From: Bacillus solimangrovi
Lineage (GTDB): Bacteria > Bacillota > Bacilli > Bacillales > Bacillaceae_N
Length of the DNA: 64,000 nt
Assembly (NCBI RefSeq): GCF_001742425.1
Contig: NZ_MJEH01000008.1
Span: forward strand, 16,617-80,616
Reading direction: 5' to 3'
Of the stretch, positions 53,572-63,623 are shown in pieces (within the stretch, counting starts at the first letter, position 1; each line of letters begins with the position of its first letter). Below the pieces are notes generated by a model that saw only the letters and a list, made by a program, of their open reading frames with translations, ran no database searches and was not told where the DNA came from. Made by a program: the position numbers and the translations under genes.

Positions 53572-54687
53572 TTATCTAAATATGGTCCGTAATAGAGTCG
53601 AAATGTATCGGAATGGTTTCTGAGGTTTGAAAGAACCGAAAAAGTCCCATTTGTTCATTACAAATGAAAATACGCTACCCTCAATTAACGGTTTTGTGAG
53701 ATTAACGACATAATTTGAACTTAAAACAAACGAAATAACCACGGTAAAGAAAGGAATAATCAATAAATTCCACATACCTCCATCGAGATACCAATCCAAT
53801 GTTGCTACGTATTTAATAAAAAAGAAATGCAAAATAAACACATAAGCTGTTCGTTGACCTAAATGAGTAAAGGACGTCTGTTTTTTTGGAACCCACGGTA
53901 AGAAAGCAAGGATTCCACATATCATAACCATATAAATTATTACTCTATAAAACATACCAAACACAGGAGTATAACCAATCGCATCAAATGAATACTTTCC
54001 TAACAAGAACTTTCTCATTACAACTGGATCTATCAGTATTAAGCTAACGATACAACCAATGATCAAACCAATAGAAACTATTTTCCCTGATCTTTGTTTT
54101 ATCCAATTAAAATGATCTGCTTTCAAATAATAACCTATCAAAAAGAATGGAAAAAATACAAATGTTCTTGAAAGACTTAAATATGATCCGGCATCATCGA
54201 ACAGACCAATTCCGATTCCCAATAAGAAACTCACCAAAATTGAATATTTAATTTTGGTGAAAACGAATAACATGACATTCCAACAAAACATGCTGAATAA
54301 AAACCACATTCCCATTGTAGGAGTAAAGAATGTGAACGTTAATGATTCATAATCATATAATACGAAATTGTAATATGAATAGACAATTTCAAAAATAAAA
54401 TATGGTACTAATGTTTTCGCTATAATTTTATGAATGAATCCTTTCTTATAAAAGCTTTTAGAAAAATAACCTGACATAAGAATAAGTGCAGGCATTCTAA
54501 ATATACTGATAAAATTGGAAACTATGTGAAGAATTTCACTTTCATTTCTAAAAGGACTCAATAAGTGACCAAATACAACTAGAAAAACTAATATAAATCT
54601 TGCATTATCAAAAAAAGGATCTCTGCTCTTCTTGTTCGTAGTTTCTTTGCTGATAACAAATACACCTCTTACTCTATCATTCTGCAT
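53572..54687 (-). CDS. Acyltransferase 3 family membrane protein
   Basis: A 371-residue protein with about ten hydrophobic segments of the Acyltransferase 3 family, which O-acetylate surface sugars or antibiotics. Catalytic-type elements: DNARFILVFLVVFGHLLSP (His after TM1) and IFRMPALILMSGYF. The first ATG (54687) has no strong ribosome binding site, so the true start may lie a few codons in. Monocistronic with a terminator. Substrate unknown. Confidence 0.85.
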   Translation of the reverse strand: MQNDRVRGVFVISKETTNKKSRDPFFDNARFILVFLVVFGHLLSPFRNESEILHIVSNFISIFRMPALILMSGYFSKSFYKKGFIHKIIAKTLVPYFIFEIVYSYYNFVLYDYESLTFTFFTPTMGMWFLFSMFCWNVMLFVFTKIKYSILVSFLLGIGIGLFDDAGSYLSLSRTFVFFPFFLIGYYLKADHFNWIKQRSGKIVSIGLIIGCIVSLILIDPVVMRKFLLGKYSFDAIGYTPVFGMFYRVIIYMVMICGILAFLPWVPKKQTSFTHLGQRTAYVFILHFFFIKYVATLDWYLDGGMWNLLIIPFFTVVISFVLSSNYVVNLTKPLIEGSVFSFVMNKWDFFGSFKPQKPFRYISTLLRTIFR

Positions 54688-54939
54688 AGTAAATGGCTTA
54701 CGTTAAACTAGTTTATATCGTTATTATTTCTACATAATATCACCATTCGATCATCTTTATCCTTTTATGTCGATCTCTATTATTTTATAAAAACATTTAC
54801 AACTTGCAACTTCTAAAAAATTTTAAAATGATCCTTTAGGTTATATTTTCACTATTAACTGTTATTGTATTGTTTCGTTTCATAACAAAGAAAAAACCTC
54901 CACAAGAGAGATTTGAACCCCACTCATGAAAGTTTTCTT

Positions 54940-56100
54940 TTATTCACTCGGAACTTTCTCTAACGTCAGTTCTATTATACGTTCAATCGGCTCCATCCCT
55001 GAATATTTAACCTGATATACAAACCTTCCCTTTCTAGCAACAAAACCAATATTCGATGGTCGTCTATTAATTACTAACTCGTCAAACTCACTATCTTCAT
55101 CATATTCAAAAAAATAATTGTCAGTAATATATTCTTTCTTTACTGCGTTCATTAACATTTTAGCTACCCATACATTTCTAGCTTGATAGCCTTCGGAAAA
55201 AATGACAGGTGTATATGTGCCTCTATTATCAGACCAAGTTACATTTGGTACTTCTACTCGTTGAATTATTTGATCATAATGAGGGACTAATAAGCTCGAC
55301 TTCTCCGTAAAAAAACCACCTCTACCTTCATTATTAATAATTTCAATGTACTTTGATTCATCAATAGTATCTTTTAGATAAACAATTGGCAGTTCTTGTT
55401 CAGGAATCGAAATTAACCATGCCTGTGGCATAGCAAAGATTGATTTGTCTAAAAAAAGAAGCAACCCTATTACAAGTGTTACGCTAATAATTAGAACCTC
55501 TACTATTTTCCATTTCTTTTTTCTTTTATAGTTAACCTTACGTTCGAATATATATCCTGATTTTACTTTCTTTAATAACTTTGATACATGAATTAAGCCA
55601 AGAGTCATATTAAAGAGGATAAGACTCATTATAAATAGTACCCCTACTACAGCTATCAAACTATCGTTTAAAAAAATATGTACAGGCCCAGTTAACATTA
55701 CGAACATCATCACGACCACAACAATCGATTGAATTAGAATGAGTAACCATCTTAACATGATGTCCTTTTTTAATAAGGATACTGTTCTTACTAATTGTTC
55801 ACCGTCTGAAAGAACTTCATGAGTTTCTACATTATCTTTTTCTCTAAATATTTGAACCGCACCACGAGAACCAACATGCTCCCAACCTGATTTTTCATAA
55901 GACTCTATCCATTTTATCTTCGATTGACTAGTTAACTGATAAATATCAAATCGATAAGTCATTTGCTTTGGTTCACAATGTTCAAACGTTGCGAAGAACA
56001 TACCTATCTTTGTTAATTTCCATCCCTGTAACGCCATATGAGACAACCAAGCTGCTTGTTCCTCAATATACCAATTATCAATCCATATAAATTTCTTCAT
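54940..56100 (-). CDS. DUF2812 domain membrane protein
   Basis: A 386-residue protein. The N-terminal DUF2812 (about residues 3-75: FIWIDNWYIEEQAAWLSHMA, ATFEHCEPKQMTYRFDIY) precedes TM segments at about 117-134, 143-165 and 201-219, and a C-terminal extracytoplasmic region. DUF2812 proteins are usually paired with a PadR regulator and control small-molecule or membrane functions of unknown detail; none is adjacent. It follows the GNAT gene by four bases, so it is co-transcribed. Confidence 0.8.
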   Translation of the reverse strand: MKKFIWIDNWYIEEQAAWLSHMALQGWKLTKIGMFFATFEHCEPKQMTYRFDIYQLTSQSKIKWIESYEKSGWEHVGSRGAVQIFREKDNVETHEVLSDGEQLVRTVSLLKKDIMLRWLLILIQSIVVVVMMFVMLTGPVHIFLNDSLIAVVGVLFIMSLILFNMTLGLIHVSKLLKKVKSGYIFERKVNYKRKKKWKIVEVLIISVTLVIGLLLFLDKSIFAMPQAWLISIPEQELPIVYLKDTIDESKYIEIINNEGRGGFFTEKSSLLVPHYDQIIQRVEVPNVTWSDNRGTYTPVIFSEGYQARNVWVAKMLMNAVKKEYITDNYFFEYDEDSEFDELVINRRPSNIGFVARKGRFVYQVKYSGMEPIERIIELTLEKVPSE

Positions 56101-56104
56101 ACTG

Positions 56105-56569
56105 TTATCTTTTAATAGGAAGATACCACATTTCTTCCCCTCCTAATATTTGGTCAGTTGCAAGAAATCCAAATTGTTTATATAGGTTCTTTGCCATATA
56201 ATTATCTGGACAAACAGTCAACCTAATCTCTTCACATTTTGGAAAACGATTTACAATCCAATTTGCCATCTCAGATAACGCAACATTTCCGTAACCTCTC
56301 CCTTGAAACTGTTCATCAATGATAAACCCATTGATCCAATACATATTTGTCGTATCTTCTATGTAAGCACACATTATAAATCCTATCATTTGCTCATGAC
56401 AAATGATCGCAAAAGGAATATATTCAACATTGTCACCATCAGGTTTCACATATACTTTAGCTAATGATACTGCTACTGTTGGAACGAAATTCTGTTGCTC
56501 TTGTTTAACTTTAAGAGCAAGTGCTTCCTCCCAATTTTCTCTCGTAATGATTTCTAATTGTACGTTCAT
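56105..56569 (-). CDS. GNAT family N-acetyltransferase
   Basis: A 154-residue GNAT acetyltransferase; ATG after GAGGGG. Motif A (QGRGYGNVALSEMANWI, pyrophosphate-binding) and the C-terminal LTVCPDNYMAKNLYKQFGF region are clear. It is similar to polyamine/peptide acetyltransferases, substrate unknown. The DUF2812 gene follows. Confidence 0.87.
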   Translation of the reverse strand: MNVQLEIITRENWEEALALKVKQEQQNFVPTVAVSLAKVYVKPDGDNVEYIPFAIICHEQMIGFIMCAYIEDTTNMYWINGFIIDEQFQGRGYGNVALSEMANWIVNRFPKCEEIRLTVCPDNYMAKNLYKQFGFLATDQILGGEEMWYLPIKR

Positions 56570-56820
56570 TATTTCCCCTCTTTTTATCTTAGTTTAGCTC
56601 CATTTATCCTTTCTCTACAAACTACTAAATACCTTTTAATCATTAGTCCAGAAATAATGTTTAATATTTTTTCCAAGAATGGATAAGCTCGGTATTCACT
56701 TGAAAACAAAACTAAAGTTATTATATCAACATCAAAACAACTATCTTCTCCTTTTTAACGTATAAAAATACAAAACGATATATTTTTACTACAATATACC
56801 ATGCAAACCATCACATCTTA

Positions 56821-56877
56821 CGTGCCTAGCTGCTGGCACGATACTCTAGAGCAACCGTTTACAATATAGTTGTAAAC
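56821..56877. promoter_or_regulatory. Two palindromes upstream of arcA
   Basis: CGTGCC-TAGCTGCT-GGCACG (56821-56840) and GTTTACAA-TATAG-TTGTAAAC (56857-56877, perfect 8-bp arms) lie 87-31 bases before the arcA start. They are candidate operators for ArcR, ArgR or an anaerobic regulator. Neither is a textbook Crp/Fnr site. The remainder of 56570-56907 is AT-rich without a gene. Confidence 0.5.
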
Positions 56878-56907
56878 ATAATCAGTCATTTGGAAGGAGC
56901 GATCACA

Positions 56908-58140
56908 ATGAAATATCCAGTACATATTACTTCAGAAATTGGAGAGCTAAAAACAGTTATTCTTCACCGACCTGGAAAAGAAGTTGAGAATTTGACACCA
57001 GAATATTTGAAGCGATTATTGTTTGATGATATTCCATTTCTACCTGCTATTCAAAAAGAGCATGATTACTTTGCTAATGCGCTTAGAAATCGTGGGGTTG
57101 AAGTATTGTACTTGACCACACTAATGGAAGAGGCATTAAATTCAAATGAAATTCGTGAAAAGTTTGTCGATCAAATCCTTACTGAAAGTAAATCAAATAT
57201 TAATGGAGCTTGGAAAAATCTACGAGCGTACTTACTATCAGGTTCAACAAAGGAACTCGTTGAAAAAGTGATGTCTGGTGTCTTAAAAACAGACATTCCA
57301 TCTGAGAAGAAAATTCACTTATACGAGCTAATGTCTGATCATTATCCATTTTACCTTGATCCGATGCCAAACTTATATTTTACTAGAGACCCTGCTGCTG
57401 CAATTGGAAATGGGGTTTCTATAAATAGAATGCAAGAAAGAGCTAGAAAAAGAGAATCAATTTTCATGGATTATATTATGAATTACCATCCACGATTCGC
57501 GAATCATCAAATACCAAAATGGTTCACACGTGATAATCGGTTTGCAATGGAAGGCGGCGATCAACTTGTATTAAGTAAAGATACATTAGCGATCGGAGTA
57601 AGTGCACGTACTTCCCCTCAAGCGATTGAACAACTCGCTATTCAATTATTTAAATATCAAGATCAGTTTACAAAGGTTTTAGTTGTGGAAATTCCTAAGT
57701 CACGTGCATTTATGCATCTAGATACTGTGTTTACTATGGTTGATCATAATAAATTCACGATTCATCCAGCTATTCAAGGTCCTGATGGTAATATGAGAAT
57801 CTTCACATTAGAAAAAGGTGAACAAGAAAACCGCGTTAAAATAACAGAGGGAAATAACTTCTCTGAAGCATTAAAAGCTGTTTTAAACTTAGACGAAATA
57901 ATCTTAATACCTTGTGGTGGTGGAGATCCTATCGCATCAGCAAGGGAACAATGGAATGATGGCTCAAATACTCTCGCTATTTCTCCTGGTGTTGTCATTA
58001 CTTATGACCGTAACTACGTTTCAAACGAAGTGTTACGAAATCATGGGATTGAAGTAATTGAGGTGCAAAGCTCTGAGCTATCAAGAGGTCGAGGTGGTCC
58101 TCGCTGTATGAGTATGCCAATTTACCGAGAAGACATTTAA
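56908..58140 (+). CDS. arcA: Arginine deiminase
   Basis: A 410-residue enzyme converting arginine to citrulline and ammonia. ATG at 56908 has GGAAGGAG at ideal distance; a TTG six codons upstream is less likely. Active-site segments are [39 protein letters not shown] and the C-terminal Cys in [12 protein letters not shown]. First gene of the arcABDC operon, which makes ATP from arginine under low oxygen. Confidence 0.98.
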   Translation: MKYPVHITSEIGELKTVILHRPGKEVENLTPEYLKRLLFDDIPFLPAIQKEHDYFANALRNRGVEVLYLTTLMEEALNSNEIREKFVDQILTESKSNINGAWKNLRAYLLSGSTKELVEKVMSGVLKTDIPSEKKIHLYELMSDHYPFYLDPMPNLYFTRDPAAAIGNGVSINRMQERARKRESIFMDYIMNYHPRFANHQIPKWFTRDNRFAMEGGDQLVLSKDTLAIGVSARTSPQAIEQLAIQLFKYQDQFTKVLVVEIPKSRAFMHLDTVFTMVDHNKFTIHPAIQGPDGNMRIFTLEKGEQENRVKITEGNNFSEALKAVLNLDEIILIPCGGGDPIASAREQWNDGSNTLAISPGVVITYDRNYVSNEVLRNHGIEVIEVQSSELSRGRGGPRCMSMPIYREDI

Positions 58141-58179
58141 TTATTTACAACTAAAAAATATGAATGGGAGTGGATGGTC

Positions 58180-59187
58180 ATGGCATTATCAGTACACAGA
58201 GTGAATTTAAAAGGACGTAGCTTACTAACGTTAATAGATTTCAATGCTGAAGAAATTAACGATCTCATTGATTTGGCTGCTGATCTGAAACAAAAGAAAC
58301 AAAGAGGAAGTCGTGAAAAACTAATGGAAGGCAAAAACATTGCCCTATTATTTGAAAAGCCTTCAACAAGAACACGTTGTGCATTCACTGTTGCTTGTAC
58401 AGATTTAGGAGCTCATCCTGAATATTTAGGTAAAAATGATATTCAGCTCGGTAAAAAAGAGTCTGTAGCAGATACTGCAAAAGTTTTAGGGAGAATGTTT
58501 GATGGAATTGAATTTCGTGGCTATAGCCAAGAGACTGTACAACAACTAGCAGAACATTCAGGTGTACCTGTTTGGAATGGATTAACTGACATGTATCATC
58601 CAACCCAAGCGCTTGCCGACTATTTAACGATAAAAGAACAAAAAGGAGATTTGACAGGATTAACAGTCGTTTACGTTGGAGATGGACGAAACAATGTTGC
58701 GAACAGCTTACTAATTGTAGGAAGTAAACTAGGTGTGAATGTTCGAATTGCTGCACCTGAATCATTGTATCCAAATCAAGAAATTGCAACATTAGCGAAA
58801 CAATACGCTAAAGAAAACAATTGTGAGATTATGATTACTGATAATGTAGACGAAGCTGTAAAAGGGGCTGATGTCCTGTATACAGATGTTTGGGTATCAA
58901 TGGGAGAAGAAGACAAGTTTGCGGAAAGAATCGAATTATTAAAACCATATCAAGTTAACATGGAGATGATTAAAAAGACAGAAAATGAAGACGTCATCTT
59001 TTTACATTGCCTCCCTGCTTTTCATGATACAACTACAATTATCGGAAAAGATATCTATGAGAAATATGGATTAGAAGCAATGGAAGTTACAGATGAAGTA
59101 TTCCAAAGCCGCCACTCTTTCGTATTTGATCAAGCAGAAAATCGCATGCATACGATTAAAGCAATTATGGCAGCCACTATTTCATAA
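58180..59187 (+). CDS. arcB: Ornithine carbamoyltransferase, catabolic
   Basis: A 335-residue enzyme that phosphorolyses citrulline to ornithine and carbamoyl phosphate. ATG 58180 has GGGAGTGG in front. STRTR ([11 protein letters not shown]), HPTQ ([11 protein letters not shown]) and HCLP ([10 protein letters not shown]) motifs are present. Its place between arcA and arcD identifies the catabolic enzyme rather than the biosynthetic ArgF; sequence alone cannot separate them. Confidence 0.97.
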   Translation: MALSVHRVNLKGRSLLTLIDFNAEEINDLIDLAADLKQKKQRGSREKLMEGKNIALLFEKPSTRTRCAFTVACTDLGAHPEYLGKNDIQLGKKESVADTAKVLGRMFDGIEFRGYSQETVQQLAEHSGVPVWNGLTDMYHPTQALADYLTIKEQKGDLTGLTVVYVGDGRNNVANSLLIVGSKLGVNVRIAAPESLYPNQEIATLAKQYAKENNCEIMITDNVDEAVKGADVLYTDVWVSMGEEDKFAERIELLKPYQVNMEMIKKTENEDVIFLHCLPAFHDTTTIIGKDIYEKYGLEAMEVTDEVFQSRHSFVFDQAENRMHTIKAIMAATIS

Positions 59188-59204
59188 TGTGCGCAAACGA
59201 ATAC

Positions 59205-59256
59205 GTAAGGTGAAGTGAGACTCTGTTTATCAAGGAGAGCTCTCTCTTCTCCTTAC
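59205..59256 (+). other. Competing hairpins between arcB and arcD
   Basis: GTAAGGTGAAG (59205-59215) pairs with CTTCTCCTTAC (59246-59256) with one mismatch. An inner AAGGAGA (about 59232-59238) can pair with the same 3' arm, so two mutually exclusive structures are possible in the leader of arcD. Confidence 0.45.
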
Positions 59257-59296
59257 ACCATCTTAAAGAACGTGATGATGAAAGGAGCGTTTCGTC

Positions 59297-60784
59297 ATGA
59301 AGAAATCAAAGTTTAAAATGCCTAGTGCATTTACGATTCTATTCTTAATCATATTAGTAGTTGCAGCATTAACTTGGATTGTTCCAGCTGGTCAATATGA
59401 TTATGTTGATCCAGATGCTTCAAAGCTAGAACCGATACCAGGAACGTATAGTTCAGCTGAACAAACACCACAAGGAATATGGGAAGTCTTGTATGCACCT
59501 ATAAAAGGTTTTTTTGATGCTCAGGACATCGCATTGTTCGTCATCGTCATCGGTGGTTTTTTAGGAGTTGTTATGAAAACTGGTGCAGTAGAAGCTGGAA
59601 TTGGGAACATTGTTCGTAAGTTAAAAGGGCGAGAGAATATTATGATTCCAATCTTAATGACGTGTTTTGCATTAGGTGGGACAACTTACGGAATGGCTGA
59701 AGAGACGATCGCTTTCTATCCCTTGATCATTCCAATCATTCTTGCAGCTGGCTTTGATGCTTTAACCGCTGTATTAATCATTGCAGTTGGTGCTGGAATA
59801 GGTGTTCTAGGTTCTACCGTTAACCCATTTGCGACGGGAATCGCTTCTGGTTTTGCAGGAATATCTATCGGTGAAGGCATCCTACTTAGGGTTTTAATTC
59901 TCATAGTTGGATTACTAATTGGGATTCTATTCGTTATGAAATATGCGAAAAGAGTTAAAGAAGATCCTAGTACATCTTTAGTTGCTCATTTACATCAAAC
60001 ACATAAAGACACTTTTCTAAAAGGTAAAGATGAAATGGAAGTTGTCGAATTAACGAAGCAACGAAAAGCAGTGCTGTGGGTATTTGGAATAACATTTGTC
60101 ATCATGGTACTCGGGGTTATTCCTTGGGCATGGAAATTCAACATTACATTTTTCGAAGATTTCAATAATATGATTTTAGGCATACCGTTAGTAGGAAAAT
60201 TATTAGGTAGTATTATCCCACTTGGTGACTGGTGGTTCGGTGAATTAACGCTGTTGTTCCTCGTATCTTCGCTCATTATTGGTTACATTTATAAAATGGG
60301 AGAAGAGAATTTCACAACTACATTTGTTGAAGGAGCAAAAGACCTGCTAGGAGTTGCGTTAATCATAGGCGTTTCTAGAGGTATTACAGTTGTTATGAAC
60401 GATGGTGGAATGACCGCAACAGTGTTGCATTGGGGAGAAGAAATGTTAGCAGACTTAGGACCGACAGCTTTTGCAAACTTAGCATTTCTATTCTATCTTC
60501 CACTCTCTTTCCTTGTACCATCAACATCAGGGCTTGCGACGTTATCTATGCCAATAATGGCTCCATTAGCAGATTTCACAGGGGTAGACCGACATATTGT
60601 TATTACAGCGTTTCAATCTGCTTCAGGCGTAATTAATCTCATTACACCAACTTCTGCTGTTATCATGGGAGCACTAGCAATTGCAAAAGTCCCTTATGAA
60701 ATATACTTCAAGTATATGTGGAAAATGTTAATTGCACTTTCAGCTATGGTTATGGTGTTTATTAGTATTTCAGTACTTATATAA
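59297..60784 (+). CDS. arcD: Arginine/ornithine antiporter ArcD, YfcC family
   Basis: A 495-residue membrane protein of about 12 segments, YfcC/DcuC-like, used in Firmicutes to exchange extracellular arginine for ornithine. ATG after AAAGGAG. ALTWIVPAGQYDY near the N-terminus and STSGLATLSMPIMAPL are typical. Operon position between arcB and arcC supports the role; family members elsewhere may carry other substrates. Confidence 0.9.
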   Translation: MKKSKFKMPSAFTILFLIILVVAALTWIVPAGQYDYVDPDASKLEPIPGTYSSAEQTPQGIWEVLYAPIKGFFDAQDIALFVIVIGGFLGVVMKTGAVEAGIGNIVRKLKGRENIMIPILMTCFALGGTTYGMAEETIAFYPLIIPIILAAGFDALTAVLIIAVGAGIGVLGSTVNPFATGIASGFAGISIGEGILLRVLILIVGLLIGILFVMKYAKRVKEDPSTSLVAHLHQTHKDTFLKGKDEMEVVELTKQRKAVLWVFGITFVIMVLGVIPWAWKFNITFFEDFNNMILGIPLVGKLLGSIIPLGDWWFGELTLLFLVSSLIIGYIYKMGEENFTTTFVEGAKDLLGVALIIGVSRGITVVMNDGGMTATVLHWGEEMLADLGPTAFANLAFLFYLPLSFLVPSTSGLATLSMPIMAPLADFTGVDRHIVITAFQSASGVINLITPTSAVIMGALAIAKVPYEIYFKYMWKMLIALSAMVMVFISISVLI

Positions 60785-60793
60785 GAAGCAATT

Positions 60794-60814
60794 ACTGATG
60801 GAAATTTCACTTTA
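60794..60814 (-). repeat. 5'-half copy of the dispersed repeat
   Basis: On the minus strand this reads TAAAGTGAAATTTCCATCAGT, the 5' flank and left arm of the full copies; the right arm is missing. It lies between arcD and arcC. Confidence 0.5.
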
Positions 60815-60831
60815 TAACGAGGTGATCATGT

Positions 60832-61800
60832 ATGAAAAAACAAAAAGTAGTCGTTTCATTAGGTGGCAACGCAATTCAAGCAGGAAATAGAAGAAGTGAT
60901 GAAGAGCAGCGACAAGCGTGTTATCATACAGCCAAACAATTAGCTCATCTTTTTGATAAAGATTATGAGGTCGTCATTACACATGGAAACGGACCTCAGG
61001 TTGGAAATATTTTGTTACAACAACAATTAAACGATAGTGAACAGCTACCCGCTATGCCATTAGATACGTGCGGAGCGATGAGCCAAGGGATGATTGGTTA
61101 TTGGATGCAAAATGCATTGTTAGATGTATTCAAACAAGAAAACATTCATAAAGATGTCGCTACTATCGTTTCTCAAGTATTAGTCGATAAAAATGACGAA
61201 GCTTTTACTAACCTTACAAAACCTATAGGTCCCTTCTATAACGAACAGGAGGCTATCGAATTAGAGAAAACTAAAGGCTACGACATAAGAGAGGATGCAG
61301 GAAGAGGATTTCGGCGAGTCGTTGCCTCACCCAAACCAATTGACATAATAGAGAAGAACATAATTGAAACGTTAGTTGATAATCATTATGTCGTTATTGC
61401 TGGTGGTGGCGGTGGTATTCCTGTTATCGATGAGAATGGAATATTAGTAGGCAAAGAGGCGGTTATAGATAAAGATTTCGTTTCTGAAAAACTTGCTGAG
61501 CTTATTAACGCAAATATTCTCTTAATTCTTACAACTGTTGATCACGTTGCAATTAATTACAAAACGAAAGATCAAATAAACCTTCACCACCTAACTGTTG
61601 AAGAAGCGGATAAATACATTAAAGAGGGGCAATTTGCGGAAGGAAGTATGTTACCCAAAATTGAAGCAGCATTAAAGTTTGTTAATTCAAAACCAGGTCG
61701 AAAGGCGATTATTACTTCTCTCGACCATGCTGTAGAGGCATTTGAAGGAAATATTGGTACTCAAATTACACAATCTGAAAAGAAGTTGATGTATTGTTAA
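60832..61800 (+). CDS. arcC: Carbamate kinase
   Basis: A 322-residue enzyme that makes ATP from carbamoyl phosphate and ADP. ATG after GAGGTG. VSLGGNAIQ (N-terminal phosphate loop), VITHGNGPQVGNI and VIAGGGGGIPVI are diagnostic. Last gene of arcABDC, followed by a terminator. Confidence 0.97.
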   Translation: MKKQKVVVSLGGNAIQAGNRRSDEEQRQACYHTAKQLAHLFDKDYEVVITHGNGPQVGNILLQQQLNDSEQLPAMPLDTCGAMSQGMIGYWMQNALLDVFKQENIHKDVATIVSQVLVDKNDEAFTNLTKPIGPFYNEQEAIELEKTKGYDIREDAGRGFRRVVASPKPIDIIEKNIIETLVDNHYVVIAGGGGGIPVIDENGILVGKEAVIDKDFVSEKLAELINANILLILTTVDHVAINYKTKDQINLHHLTVEEADKYIKEGQFAEGSMLPKIEAALKFVNSKPGRKAIITSLDHAVEAFEGNIGTQITQSEKKLMYC

Positions 61801-61820
61801 TAAAAGATAAAAATGATAAT

Positions 61821-61860
61821 CAGTAACAGAGGGGAACATCCTCTTTGTTACTGTTTTATT
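61821..61860 (+). terminator. Terminator of the arc operon
   Basis: CAGTAACA-GAGG pairs with CCTC-TT-TGTTACTG over about 12 bp, followed by TTTTATTCTC. It lies between arcC and the convergent arcR gene, and may serve both. Confidence 0.85.
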
Positions 61861-61881
61861 CTCTTCTAACTCATCTCTTCC

Positions 61882-62574
61882 TTATAAAATAGCAGCTAAG
61901 AAGTACGATGGATCTTTGATGATAAAGTGTTTATTTGTAACCGCTAACCTACCATCCTTTTTCAAGTCGTTAAGTACATGACTAACCGTCTCTCTAGAAG
62001 TACCAGTAAATTTCGCTACTTCTAATGTCGTAATCGGACAAGGGATTAGGAGAATCTCCTCCTCTATTTCGCCTAGGTCCTCAACTAAATAACCAAGAAA
62101 TTGTGTTACTCTATTTTTTGCGTGTGAATCAGTAACAGTTTGAAGCCGATGCTCTAACATCTCAATTTTCTTTGTTACACACTTTACGATTTGAAGTAAA
62201 ATATGTTTATCTTTCTTGAAGAGCTCTTCAGCATATAAGGTTGGTATGTATAATACTTCAAGGTCTGTAAATGCTTCTGCTGAATATTTGTAGTAATCAT
62301 TCGAAAAAAGCCCTATATAAGGGAAGAACGTAGTCGGTTTTAAAAAAGAATTAAATCGTGTCGTCACATTCATATTCACTTTCTCCGTTTTTACATATCC
62401 ACTCAAGATACAGTAGAGTTTCTCTCGTGGATCACCTTCAATAAAAAGCATTTGTCCTTTTTTATATTTCCTATAGTAAAGGTGTTTTTCAATCTCTTTC
62501 CGCTCTCGTAAGGATAAACTCGATAACACTTCTAAGTCTTCGAATACTTCATTAAGCTTAATTGTTGTTAACAA
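61882..62574 (-). CDS. arcR: Crp/Fnr-family regulator ArcR
   Basis: A 230-residue regulator. TTG start after GGAGCGGG. The N-terminal cNMP-binding fold (FIEGDPREKLYCILSGYVKTE) lacks the Fe-S Cys cluster of Fnr. The C-terminal helix-turn-helix is KFTGTSRETVSHVLNDL. In B. licheniformis the ArcR protein of this type activates arc genes in anaerobic conditions; there it is last in the operon, while here it is convergent with arcC. Confidence 0.88.
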   Translation of the reverse strand: MLTTIKLNEVFEDLEVLSSLSLRERKEIEKHLYYRKYKKGQMLFIEGDPREKLYCILSGYVKTEKVNMNVTTRFNSFLKPTTFFPYIGLFSNDYYKYSAEAFTDLEVLYIPTLYAEELFKKDKHILLQIVKCVTKKIEMLEHRLQTVTDSHAKNRVTQFLGYLVEDLGEIEEEILLIPCPITTLEVAKFTGTSRETVSHVLNDLKKDGRLAVTNKHFIIKDPSYFLAAIL

Positions 62575-62593
62575 GATAACCCGCTCCTACAAT

Positions 62594-62650
62594 AAAGTGA
62601 GAGTTCCATCAGTAGGAGCTTCTTCATCCCCTACTGATGGTTAGCTAAAC
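62594..62650 (+). repeat. Dispersed hairpin repeat, full copy
   Basis: AAAGTGAGAGTT, CCATCAGTAGG (62606-62616), loop with CTTCTTCATC, CCTACTGATGG (62630-62640), then TTAGCTAAAC. Stem has G/C and A/T changes relative to the other copies that still pair. It lies in the leader of arcR. Confidence 0.8.
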
Positions 62651-62844
62651 AATTACCATATGATTAATACATATAAAACTTTCTACATTATGATAATATC
62701 TAATTTTTCTCTATTTGTGTAAAATAAGCCACACAACACATAATATTGTAAGATTTAAGTTCGGTATCTAAGTTGGAAACATGAAATTTCATTGACTTTC
62801 TTAAGTTACGAAGTGTGACTCTTATCAACTTAATGCACTTATGA

Positions 62845-63426
62845 TTACGTCTGGTCATCAGTCAAATATGTTTTTACAGTTGGAGCTTGATATGTGCTGA
62901 ATTTCTTAAGTAACTCAACTGGTTCTTCATCAACCAACGCCATCTCAAGGTACTTATCATGAATGAATTGCTCTTTTAACATATGGTTAAAGAATTCAAT
63001 GAGTGGATCATAATAATGATTAATGTTTAAGAATCCGCACGGCTTTTGATGAAGTCCTAATTGCGCCCATGTGAAAATTTCGAAAAATTCTTCCATTGTT
63101 CCTGGTCCTCCAGGCAACACGATAAACCCATCTGATAGCTCTGCCATCTTCGCCTTTCTCTCATGCATAGATTGTACGATGATTAACTCCGATAAGTTCT
63201 TATGAGCAATTTCCCTTTTATCTAGGAAGCTTGGCATAACACCTATTACATGTCCACCTTCATTTAATACTGCATCAGCAACAGCACCCATAACACCCAC
63301 ACTCGATCCACCATATACGAGTGATATATTTTGTTTTACAAGTTCTTTTCCTAATTTCTTTGCACCTTCAACATAGACATCAGATGCGCCACTACTTGAA
63401 CCACAAAAAACTGCTAAACTCTTCAT
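62845..63426 (-). CDS. LOG family protein (cytokinin-activating phosphoribohydrolase-like)
   Basis: A 193-residue Rossmann-like protein of the LOG family (TIGR00730), the B. subtilis YvdD type. ATG after AGGAGGTG. The PGGxGT motif (VLPGGPGTMEEFFE) and the MHERKAKM motif with active-site Arg are present. In plants LOG enzymes release free cytokinins from nucleotide precursors; bacterial relatives hydrolyse nucleoside monophosphates. Monocistronic. Confidence 0.9.
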   Translation of the reverse strand: MKSLAVFCGSSSGASDVYVEGAKKLGKELVKQNISLVYGGSSVGVMGAVADAVLNEGGHVIGVMPSFLDKREIAHKNLSELIIVQSMHERKAKMAELSDGFIVLPGGPGTMEEFFEIFTWAQLGLHQKPCGFLNINHYYDPLIEFFNHMLKEQFIHDKYLEMALVDEEPVELLKKFSTYQAPTVKTYLTDDQT

Positions 63427-63602
63427 ACGAGCACCTCCTAGATTGTTTCTATATTATTATACAAAACTAAAATAACTTTGTTAAACTTGAAAATGATTCG
63501 ATCAAGCTTTCTTTAAGTAAGGATGCTTGCACATCCCACATAAGTAGTTTGTCTACCTAAAAAGGCAAAAACTTTATTTGATAAGCATAAAAACGATAAC
63601 AA

Positions 63603-63623
63603 AAAATGGAGGTAAATAGAATG
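63603..63623 (+). repeat. Left arm of an exact 21-bp inverted repeat covering the MazG-like RBS and start
   Basis: AAAATGGAGGTAAATAGAATG, containing the ribosome binding site and ATG of the MazG-like gene, recurs exactly as its reverse complement at 63980-64000. The two arms enclose the whole coding region. Confidence 0.9.

Noticed and set aside
58385..58792. Minus-strand frame inside arcB
   Set aside because: Antisense shadow of a well-conserved enzyme gene.
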